DNA of 64,000 bases from contig BQUP01000001.1 of NCBI GenBank assembly GCA_022835595.1, positions 1 to 64,000 on the forward strand. The letters run 5' to 3'. The notes under the pieces are model-generated. The model was not told the origin of the DNA. It did no database searches and was given only the letters and a program-made list of their open reading frames with translations. The stretch is from Cystobasidium ongulense (taxonomy: Eukaryota > Basidiomycota > Cystobasidiomycetes > Cystobasidiales > Cystobasidiaceae). How positions within the stretch are numbered: the stretch's first letter is position 1; each line of letters opens with the position of its first letter. This document shows positions 32,734-42,720 of this stretch, piece after piece. A program made the translations under genes and the position numbers.

Positions 32734-35700
32734 ATGGCAAGCGAGCAGCCTCGCGCCCGTGCGCCGCTGGCTCCAGTCTCTGTTTACAGCGGCAGCAGCG
32801 ATGGGGTCCCGGTGCAGCAGGTTGGACACAGCAGGAAGAGCAGCACACGCAGACTGAGTGTGAGTGATGCGCAGAAGGGCGGGCATGGCGCTGTAGCAAG
32901 TCCCTCGAAAAAGAGACGCAGCCAGAGCATGGGCGGGGCACTGTCGGAGGCGGCAGCTGTGCGAGCAGCAGCGCATGCAGCGATGGAGCTGAGTCCAAGG
33001 AGTGAGTGTGTTCGTGCATAGTGTAGAGTACGATCCGACGCTGATGTTCCTATGCAGAGAGAGCCCGCCGCAGTCTGGTGAGTTGTTGTGCCACCTCGAC
33101 ACGGCTCTGTTGACTGCTGCAGTATACTGACATGAAACGACATCACCACCACCTCGCAGCTCCCAGGAAGATCAATCCTCAAGCCAGCAGCACTCATCCA
33201 GCAGCAGTCATACGATGGAGAGATCACTGGCAACTTTACCACGACGCTCTACACCCAGACTCTCGCTGCGGCCACCATGAGCTACTCGAAGAACAATCAC
33301 AATAACGTCGACGAGGCAGCCTCTTCATCCGACGAAGGCGACGACGATGGTGACACTGCAGCCAACGACAATACAACACACAGACTCAGCAGAAGGGTCA
33401 GCTTTGCCCCTACTGCTCAACTCAGAGAGTTCTCAAAAGACGCCAACGAGGACGAGGATTATGCCGATGAATCTCTCTCAAACATTGGCGCTTCCTCCTC
33501 CCCCGCAGCTCCACCAGGAAAGCCGGCCTCCGTCCACATAGCAGGCTTATCTAATGAATTGAATGCTCGAGGAGCGACGAGCTCAGCCACAGCGTCGCCA
33601 TCTCCCGCGAAAGCTGCTGGTCATGGAAGACGAAGATCAAGCAGCAGGGCATCCAGTGCTGGACACCGTCGTCGGTCTAGTGTGGCGAACGCTCAAAGCC
33701 TCGTCGACTCCTTCAATACTGCACCCCAGGAGAGCACTGTACCCTCGAACGATGCCAACACTTCCTCTGTTGATCAGTCGCTATCCACTATCATGCCAGT
33801 CGGCGAAGAAAGCACCCTCCTCTCAAACGAATCCGCTATGGACCTCGCCGATACAAGCGATGTCACTACAGCCTTCAAGTCACATTTTGTGTTCCCATCA
33901 GCTTCATCCCAACCCGACGCGGAAACAAGCTTTGCAGCCTCCATTGCCTCTGGTAATGCGAGCAATATAATGGACATGGCAGATGACGATGTGACTTCTG
34001 CTTTTGCCCTCAATACTCACCTCTTTGGCGCTCCTAGTCCGGCAAGATCTTCACTACAAGCGAATAGTATATTCACGCAACCATCTCCCGCTCATCTTGC
34101 TGCACCTTCCCCCTTCCGACCCTCCGCCTCCAATCCTGTATCTCCAGCCGCTTCTCGTAGACGACAATCCCATTCCCCATCAAAGAAAGTCCAGCAGCAA
34201 CGGAGGGAATCCGAGATTAAAGCTGCCTGGGACGCTGAAGCTGTTAGGAGGCGTTCCCTCATCTATGGACAAACTACAGAATCCTCCTCCTCCTCCGCAA
34301 TTACTACATCCACATCTGTTCAAGTGACGCAAGAGGAACGTACACATCGAGAGTATCATGTACCACTAGGAGTAGAAGGCATTGACGAAGAAGCCATCGT
34401 TCAAATGCAAAGAGAACGTGCGAAAAGAGGCTCTGCAGCTTTCTTCGCAAATAGACAATCTACTGGCTCATCGTCTCAAGTCAGCTTGTTCGGATCTACC
34501 ATGACCCAGACTGATACGTCAGTATTTGCAATGCATCATTCAACAGATGAACATGATGATAATAGCCGTATGTTCAATGGAGAGGAGAATGATGACGATC
34601 AAACTATGGACATGTCAATCGTGCAAGATACGAGGAGGATCTCAAACGTCTTTGCTGTCTTTACGGATACAAGGGCAGGCGTAGACAACGAGCTCGCTGG
34701 ACCTCAGATTGTGGAGTTAGTAAATGACTCACCTTCCCCTATCAAGAATGGCTCGCTATATCCTTCTATCGAGAAGCTGCAGCAGGAAACTAGCCACCTC
34801 CAATCTCCTACACCAGGCGATAGGGCGCTGGCCTTTCTGGATGAAGAGGATGAAGAGTCTGATAGAGCTTCAGCTACCGGAGACGTTCCTGCCGAACAGC
34901 ATGAACAGCAAGCTCAAGTCGTCAACGATGTCTCGGTAAGTCAATCGCCCATTGACAAGCGACATTTCTCGCAAGAAGACGAGCCATCAGATCCTCTGGT
35001 ACAAGCCATTGAACAAGAGAGCGCTCCCACACCCTTCAATCCGTACGATTTCCAGCGTCATCGACTTTCCATTGTACCCGAACGTAGAGACGAGGAAGAC
35101 CTTGAAGATGAGGAAGAAAACGATCAAACAAAAGACATGGAGGAGACTGCAGTGTATGGAAGTGTCGTACATCAAGAACCAGTACGACGACTTTCTATGG
35201 CTCATCCTCGTCACTCCCTTGCTCAGCTCACTGCTCAAGCTTCACCTGCCAAGTCGCCCGCCCGCCCCATGCCTTCACCTGGCAATCCTAGGATCGCTTC
35301 CTCTGAAAAGATACCGTCACCTACCGTACAGCAGCCATTCCGTCAGGAGTCCACCTCATCAGAGATTGTCCAGTCGAAAAGCACCAAGGAACAAGCTGGT
35401 ACCAAGGGTAGGCGTTCACTCTCTGTTCCAAGTGTGCCACCCATGGCGTTCACAAGCCTGAACGAAGACGGCCCACAAGCAGAGGCCGAGAGTCTCTTCA
35501 AGACCCTCACCAGCGGCTCTGGTACCGCCCAGACAGTCTCATCAATGGGCATGTCTATCTCTTCCGCATCTCTGCCTAGTCCTGCAAGACCACCCAGATC
35601 TCCATCCATGCGAACAGGGCTCACGCCAGACATGAGACGTCTCAATTCTGAGGATGGGCGGCGCAAGTCGACTCTGGGCAGTATGCTCGCTTCTCCAGCA

Positions 35701-37601
35701 CCCATACACGGTCTATCACGCCTATCGGGACGCGAATCACTCGCTCCTAATTCAGAACCCTTCTTCGAAGAGGCTGCTACTCATGATGGACTTGACGATG
35801 AAGAAGCAGAAAGGCTTAAGATATCTCTTGACCAATTTCTTTCACTTGCTGATATGCAATTTATGGATGGTTTACTTTCGGTCTCTCAAGCTCCTGGAGC
35901 CAATATGAAACGTAAAAATGCATCCAGACCTAGCTTGGAACGTGGTACTAGTAATCCTTATGGAGCTGTGTCACTCTCAGACCAGATCTCTGCCAGTGCA
36001 GCTGTATTGCCTTTCCTCGAAGGTTACAGAATGGTAAGTTCTCGCCTATACAGAATATCTTTGATGAAGACCTTCGCTAATTCTTGACTCCGGATGCTAG
36101 ATGGTCAGCGAGCTGCGAAAGAGCTTGCGTGAGAATTCCGATGTTATGGATGAAATGGAAGAGCAGATCGAGGAGGAAACACCGAGCCTGTTTCTCGACT
36201 ATGCTACGGCTGACGAGGAAGACAGAGCTATGCTAGATGTGAGTATATTCGAGCTTGATTCTCGCATAAATATCCTCCTGACGCCATGTGAACTACAACA
36301 GACGCACTTCAAGGTTACTCGAGCATACTATCGGCTTCAGACACGCAACGAGTGGTACATGTTCCGAAACGGAGTCTCGACATCCATCGCCCAAATGCTA
36401 CATGGACATCTCGAGGGGCTGACAGCCGACAAGGCAGTCATCGACGAGACATATCGCCGTCTCGCTACTGATCATCTACCCTCTTTGCGAGATCGCTCCA
36501 AGGAACTCTCCGAGGAATTAGCTAGGGAGAAAGCTCGTCATCAAGAACTACAAGAATGCGATCAGGAACATCTCAACGAACTGAGAATTGCCATTAAAGA
36601 GCAGAATTCGACTATTGAAGATTATAAGCGTGACGTCGCACAAACTGAAGGAACACTCGAACGACTTCGTCAGAAGGAGGAAGAACTTGATACACAAGCT
36701 AAAGAGTGCAAAGACTCAATTGAAGCATCTAAGAAAGTATGCGATGAGGTACGATACTATACTAAATCGGAACTCTGGCGTCTGCAAGGTAAGTAGTGTC
36801 CATACTCACATAAGCTATATTTGTCCATATCCTAATTCGATTCATGTTCTAGATGAACTTGATCTAGTTCAATATCTTCACGGCTGGCATCTCGTGCAAT
36901 ACGATTCGACGCGTATGGAGCTCTCGCATCATAATGAACTTTCGATTACTGTCTTATTTGGCGCTCAAGGTCAAGTTGACGACTTTGAGCTCATTCTATT
37001 GGACCAAGCTCGGGACAATGCGATTGAACAGAATGCCCAAAATCGCAAAATGTTGACTGCCTTCTTGTTCGACCGTCTCATCGCGCATGTCGGTCTTCCC
37101 CAAGCACATCAATATAAAATCACAGATCTCCTTCGTAAGATCTCTAATATTTGGACAAGAGCTCGCTATATCCGTTCTACATTTGCAATATTAGCACAAC
37201 AATATCCAGTTCAGATGGCTATGCTCACCAAAAAATCAAGATCTTCAGGTCAACCTTTCTTACGTGCTTCAGCTAGAATTTACGCTGAGGCCGTCAGAGC
37301 GGAATTCAATGTCACTTTCGAAGTTACCGGTGATGAAACTAGCGAAGTTAACCCACATGGTAATGAAATTGAAGATTGCGTGCAGGATATTGGCGTTTCT
37401 GTCGATGTTAAATACGGCAACGTTGAGTGAGTTCAAGAATGTTTGCAAGCGCGATCTACCCGGGGAAACAGTCACTGATCTCGTTTCTATTCTTTCTGCA
37501 GTCGTGAAGAACTTCTCTGCATCGTCCGTGAATCGGTCGCCAACTCTGGCAACAAGGCGCTGCTTGAGGCCTGTCAAGAAGCCGAAGCTCGCTATGCTTA
37601 A
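32734..37601 (+). CDS. SPC105: Kinetochore scaffold Spc105/KNL1
   Basis: Outer-kinetochore scaffold of the KMN network, which recruits PP1 and spindle-checkpoint proteins. Exon 1 starts MASEQPRARAPLAPVSVYSG; a 20-base exon gives ARRSL, then SILKPAALIQQQSYDGEITG leads into the largest exon. There RRVSF (PP1-docking RVSF motif) precedes FAPTAQLREF. MELT-like motifs follow: SAMDLADTSDVTTAF, NIMDMADDDVTSAF and DDQTMDMSIVQDT. Ser/Pro-rich disorder with phosphosite-like RRLS/RRKS runs to about residue 900, then the Spc7-type domain begins with FLSLADMQFMDGLLS and continues as a coiled coil (LREN, LEEQ and LQECDQEHLNELRIAI) and a C-terminal RWD-like region (WHLVQYDSTRMELSHHNEL). It ends EACQEAEARYA. 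Introns at about 33007-33055, 33076-33157, 36034-36100, 36790-36852 and 37428-37501. Confidence 0.9.
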
Positions 37602-38253
37602 TCACACGAAACACATCTCCTTCTCAGAATTATACATTATACCCAATCTATCAGTAATAATAGCCTACCCACAAACTACAGGATTAGTACCAGCGTTTAT
37701 ATACCCCAAGTGAAACCCCCAAAAACAAAATGAACAATTCAAATCAAAGTGCTCGAAAGGGAAAGAGCGGTATCGGTGATAGTGATTCCGACAGACTTAC
37801 AAAGACGATATACCCCCAAATCAGACAAGAATATTGGAATTTATCTATTAGATTGTCTTTTCATCTTATATACCCAATCTTACTGCTTGATAAGGTCAAA
37901 AAAAAACTCTTCGTACACTTGCTTCTTACTCGTTGTAGTTTACATAACACACTTAATTCTCTTGGGGATCCGCAATGCAATATTGCAAATTTACACGTTC
38001 GTTTGTAACCGGGACACGTCTGATTAGTTGTATAACAAAACAGAGGCACAGGCCCCGGCCTTGTGTTGCAAGTGTATGACTGAGATCCTCTGCTGATATA
38101 ACGGCTTATTTCATCCATTCTTCCGACTTAAATGTACAATCTACAAATGATGCCCAAAACTGATTCTGTTTGTTAGGTCAATTCCCGAATTGTCGTGTTT
38201 TCAGGGAGGCTTTCAATCCTTCCTCCTTCCTGTGCGACAAGAGCTTTCCTTTT
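37602..38253. other. Convergent 3' intergenic region
   Basis: 650 AT-rich bases between the stops of SPC105 and the hydrolase-like gene. No gene seen; short frames only. Confidence 0.45.
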
Positions 38254-40036
38254 TTAGTTCTTGTTCTGTACTCCCCAATCCGATTCCATCATTTCGTTAC
38301 TTTTCTCGTTTTCATTAACTAGTTTAGCTGCTGTTTCTTGACCAGCTACTGGAAGTCTTATTTGTTGATTATCGCCATAAGGTAGATAATCTGGTAGGAT
38401 TCCAGCTTGTCCTGTTCAGAGAGCACATGAAGACAAATCATGGCGTCAATCTATGCTATTGCTATGGATCTGTTCGAGATCGTTCCTGGTTTAGAGGAGA
38501 ATGAATGGATGCTTACGAAGTGCAGTCGCTTGGTCCCACCAGATATGCTCATGGAAAAGACGGTCACCTCGTAGACAGACTACAGCTATGAAAGGTACTC
38601 GGAGATCCTTGCCGGTAGGGGGTACGCCAGGAAGGCTGTAGAAGGATGATGAAAGAATGCTTCAGCTCACCATTACGAACGAAGAGGGAGTGAAAGATGA
38701 AAGAAAGGAAAAAGGAAAAGGAAAAGGAGAAGGAGAAAAGGGGAAGAACTCACAACCAATCCCAAAAAGTATTATGATTACATTTAAAAATGAATTCATC
38801 AACAATTCTATCAATACCAATAGTTCTAGAAACTACTTCTAAAGCTGAATCAGGAGGATTTGCAAAAATGAAATGATCTCTATAAAAAGCAGTTAACTCT
38901 TTTCTACCTACTCCTCCTATCATTGTTGGTACATGATTAACATAGGGTTCTGCGACCATTGTACCCATTGTTTTAGCTACTGAGCGACCAACAAATTCAT
39001 ACCAAGCATGCGCATCCCAGATCTATTTCACAACGGAAGAGTGTGAGACAAACGTAAACTGTTCAGCTTGGATTCACATAGTGAAACATGACAGGATGAG
39101 AATGTCGAAACGGGTTGAGCCTACCTTTTCCAAATCAAACCAAGGTCCGCCAATTCTAGGTTTTAAGAAGCTCAAACTTCTAGAATGAGCTAGATTTGCA
39201 ATACCATGATCATAAATTTCTTCACCAAAATTAGGTAAAATAGCAAATTTAACATCCTTGATATCGATTTTCTGATCTGCATGAATATAATCATAATTCT
39301 GAGATTTATGACCTGTAGGATCATAATTATTATCTGGTACCGGACATGCTAATGCATTCGTCATATCTATTTCAGTTGGTGCTGTTGCTGTTTTGAATAC
39401 GTGTGATAGAACTGAAATTGAACATTTGGTTTCTTCCGGTAGGCCAACTGTTCCGTGGATTATCAGAGTGCACAACTTGGATTTATAGGTCTCGATGACT
39501 GGTAGTAGATCTTGGAGGAGGTCTGTTTCATAGACTGTGTGAAATGAAGCCAAACGTTGTGAAGACCATAAAAGGAGATGTATCAAAGGTCAGCACTTTA
39601 AAATGGTCCTGAAAGGAGTTTCATACTGGTAATCAGGGTTTTAGTACGTACCAAAGATCGCGTATTTCTCCTTTACATTGCAATTTTCCTCTCTATCCAA
39701 TAATTCGATAGCTTCTTTCACGGCCTTTTCAATGTCTTTCTTGTCATCTAAATCATTGCCAATTTGAGCAATAGCATAACCTTCTTCGGCCCATTTGAAA
39801 TAAGGTAATGGATCTAAAGTATTTGCTTTCTTGACATTCTTATCTTGAGGAGGTGAAGGAGGTTCAAATAGGATTAAACCTGGTCCTTTACCTCTATGTG
39901 TTAATGGTGATTGATAGGATAGTGTATATGGTGATTCTTTATTTGAAATTGTAATCAGCGGTGCGTTGGGTAAAGGAACGATCGCTTCGTTTGGATGATT
40001 TGGATCGTATGAACTTGGGAATGATGGTGTTGCCAT
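38254..40036 (-). CDS. Dienelactone hydrolase/SnoaL-like domain protein
   Basis: Opens MATPSFPSSYDPNHPNEAIV and reads GPGLILFEPPSPPQDKNVKK, then FKWAEEGYAIAQIGNDLDDK, a layout like the N-terminal lobe of fungal 'carboxymethylenebutenolidase' proteins. Later exons: CTLIIHGTVGLPEE, HADQKIDIKDVKFAILPNFG and LKPRIGGPWFDLEK. A C-terminal SnoaL/NTF2-like fold follows: IWDAHAWYEFVGRSVAKTMG, GRKELTAFYRDHFIFANPPD, GIDRIVDEFIFKCNHNTFWD, and after a purine-tract intron KDLRVPFIAVVCLRGDRLFH. Ends DWGVQNKN. I do not see a clear GxCxGG or GxSxG nucleophile, so catalysis by the first part is doubtful. Codons are strikingly AT-rich (TTA, AGA, AAA) compared with genes at 9-22 kb. Family assignment moderate. 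Confidence 0.6.
38690..38749 (+). repeat. Polypurine tract in intron
   Basis: About 60 bases of almost pure A/G, with repeated AAGGAAA and AAGGAGA units, inside the last-but-one intron of the hydrolase-like gene. On the coding strand it is a polypyrimidine tract. Confidence 0.7.
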
Positions 40037-41929
40037 TGTATCGTCAAGTGGTCCTCCTTGGACTAGGTAAAATGAGGGAAGAGAAAGCGAACAGGCGTGT
40101 GTATTTTGATAGATAGATCCTTTATCGGAGATCGGAGATGGAAAACCACAAGCTTCTCTTTTCAGGTCTTCAAGAGCAGGCCGACGGGAGTAAGAGTAAG
40201 GAAAGAATGATCAGGTAGCTGGATGAGAAGCTTCGAATGACAGAACGATGCCTCTTCCAAACCTATCGATCCAAGCAGAGTGGGTAAAGAGCCGAAAGAA
40301 AGAAGAGTGGCGTCCGCGGTGTCCTCCGGCCGTCGAGTCGCGTTTCAAAGCGGGTCGGCATGCATGGCACTTATCGCAGAGGTGGCGAATCATCAAGTGT
40401 CAGTTTACGAGAGCGTGCGTGGGTTCTGGATTGTTGATAGTCATCTGACACTTGATGTAGACTCGGAGATATGTAGAATACTCGCGCCTTTTGACCAGGT
40501 CCTACGCTGTCAGAAGTCACGGGCTTGCCGCTTGCTCGACGTGAGGGCTGCCGTGCTCGCCTGTGGAGGTACGGCGTCACTCTGGTATCCTGGCACAGCT
40601 ACTCACTGTAGCCAATCTAGGCACGACTATGCTTATACTGGCCGAAGTCGCTTCAGACGCTGTTATCGCAGGGTGGAACACGATCTCTCTTTCTTTCTCG
40701 ATCAACTATCGACATGAAGGCGGCTCATGAATATTTAAAAAAGCAACAACAGCAGCACCAAGAACAGCGATGTTACAAGGTTGATATCTTACAGACTGAC
40801 CTGCTGTACAGCGTGCTCTGATCCAGCTTGGATGGAATGGTCGTCGATGCCGCAAGCATGAATGCACTCGGCTTGCTGCAATAGAAGCATGGGGGAGGAA
40901 GTGATCCATTCGTTTACCTTACCATCAGGTTCAGTCTATGCACTACATGCCACGCTACAAGGTCATGAAGAGATGCATCACGGGAATGAAAGCACGCCCG
41001 TCTTTCATAAAGTCATTCTTTCTTTTTTTCTGGACCATCCTGAGCATGCATGGATTGAAGCTTGCAGAGAGACAGGAGCATGCAGGCACGCGAGGAGTGG
41101 GCCAAGAGAGGGAGAGGAGCAAGGACAGTGGAGAGAAGCGAAGAGAGATTCGAGACTCGTTTCCAGAACTGCGTCCTTGCAGATGGTCTAATGTTCCCAT
41201 CGACTGTTTTTCCACTGAACAGGACGGAGGCTTGGAAGCGGCAGAGTCTAGTCTGATCTTGTTCGTTCGGGCAGGCATAGCTAGAGTATATCCTCGTAGC
41301 ATCTCACCTTCAAGCAAGTCGCGACAGTAGATGCACGACAGACACTCGCAGAGGAAGGAATAGTCGCGTCAACTTGTCCCCTTGAACACTCGCATCGACT
41401 CGAGTGCCGGACACCACCCGTAGTCTCGGACACGCGTGCAGCGGACCACGTCACGTCGGTCTCTTAAACTTGTCGTCTTCAAGGTGAGGGAGACGGCCGG
41501 ATAACGTAGAATAGAAGGGAGGCATCGCATACGAGTAGGATAGAGTAGGTAGGATAGGATAGACCAGGATAGACGAGAGAGAGAGTCGCACCACTACCAC
41601 GTGTCTTGGTCAACGGCGTGAAGGTCCACCCGCACAGATCTAGACCGAACAAGGCCAAACAGGGCAAGTTCGCAGGGCTCGGCAAGTGCGGAGTTTGGCA
41701 TTGGCAAGTGGAAAGAGTTGGAAAGAGTGACTAAATAGCACACACTTGGCACTCTTGCAGCTTGCTACTCTCTCTCTCTCTCTCTCTCTCACTCTTACTT
41801 TATCGAGATTCGTCTGCATTCTAGCAGGAACAAGTGAGTCGACCATGTCTGCCGCCGTCCTTTTCAAGCCATTCACTAACACCCCTACTAATACCTCCAG
41901 CCGCATCACCACCCTCGTTATCGTCCACA
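40037..41929. promoter_or_regulatory. Divergent 1.9-kb intergenic region upstream of the peptide-precursor gene
   Basis: Lies between two divergent starts (40036 minus, 41930 plus). It contains no believable gene; several overlapping frames of up to 145 residues exist on both strands with no family character. It ends in a CT microsatellite and a pyrimidine-rich leader. Such a long upstream region suggests the peptide gene may have complex regulation. Confidence 0.4.
41768..41790 (+). repeat. (CT)n microsatellite in 5' leader
   Basis: 23 bases of perfect CT dinucleotide repeat about 140 bases upstream of the precursor ATG; it probably lies at the transcription start or in the 5' UTR. Confidence 0.8.
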
Positions 41930-42720
41930 ATGCGCCTCTCGCTCAACTCACCACCCTCCCTCCTCCTCGTCCTCGGACTCCCCCTCCTCGCCGAGGCCAT
42001 GGCTCTGCACAAGGACTCGAGTGGCGAACAGGCAATGGTGTGTCGCTGCGTCTACACATCAACTATATTGACCATGCAGCACTCCAGACTGACACCCCCC
42101 ATCCCACTTGCCGTATACCCTGCTCCTTGCTACAGAAGAGAGGACCAGCAGACATTCTCGCACCACCAATCAGTCCAGACGGAGAAGAGAAGAACTACGG
42201 CTGGTCAGGCAGAGCGTGGAAGAAAGCAGCCAAACGTGATGATGACCCTGTCTCTCGTAACGATGATCAACGAAGAGGATTGCTCGATTTATTAGGATTG
42301 GGCAATGTACTAGGATTGGGAAATGATCAAGGTACAACTCAACCTGCACAACCTGTAGAGACTCCCAATAACCAAGACACATCCGAAATTACTGGTGATG
42401 ACGAAGAAAATCGAGGTTTTAGAGGTTGGATTAAACGTCAGGACCTTGGAAGCACAAACGATGATACTACTTCTCCTCAAACTGAATCTGATGTCGAAGT
42501 CAACTATGGTTACAGAGTTTGGAGCAAGCGAGATGGTAATGATGCCAGTTCTCCTCCTGCTCCGGTTATAACTGGTGAAGGTAACTGGGGAATGCGAGCT
42601 TGGGTTAAACGAGAACAATCAGACGATAGTCAAACCAAGAAGCTCGTTAAATTGATAAAGAGAGACGATGAAATTACCAACAAAGTCGAGAAGAATTTCG
42701 GTGCTTATAGAGGATTCTGA
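41930..42720 (+). CDS. Secreted Kex2-processed multi-copy peptide precursor (Qsp1-like repeats)
   Basis: Two exons, 41930-42037 and 42136-42720, give a 230-residue preproprotein. Exon 1 is a signal peptide MRLSLNSPPSLLLVLGLPLL ending AEA at residue 23; the intron has a GTGTGT donor and TTGCTACAG acceptor. The rest alternates acidic D/E/T/S/P spacers with short basic-aromatic units that each end in a Kex2 site: NYGWSGRAWKKAAKR (56-70), NRGFRGWIKR (128-137), NYGYRVWSKR (159-168), NWGMRAWVKR (186-195), and a final NFGAYRGF (223-230) at the C-terminus. Further KR sites sit at 37-38 and 211-212, and RR at 82-83. Consensus N-[FWY]-G-x-R-x-W-x-K-R. The Asn-aromatic-Gly start recalls the Cryptococcus peptide Qsp1 (NFGAPGGAYPW, from memory). 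Most likely a secreted signalling peptide; receptor and activity unknown. Confidence 0.85.

Noticed and set aside
40200-41340. Possible small secreted-protein genes before the peptide gene
   Set aside because: Frames such as 40280-40717 and 40938-41330 have no signal peptide, no repeat and no plausible splice structure.
41746-42135. Unspliced open frame running into the peptide repeats from 41746
   Set aside because: Reading straight through gives a Pro/Arg/Thr-rich N-terminus without a signal peptide. Splicing 42038-42135 joins a textbook signal peptide in frame to the repeats.
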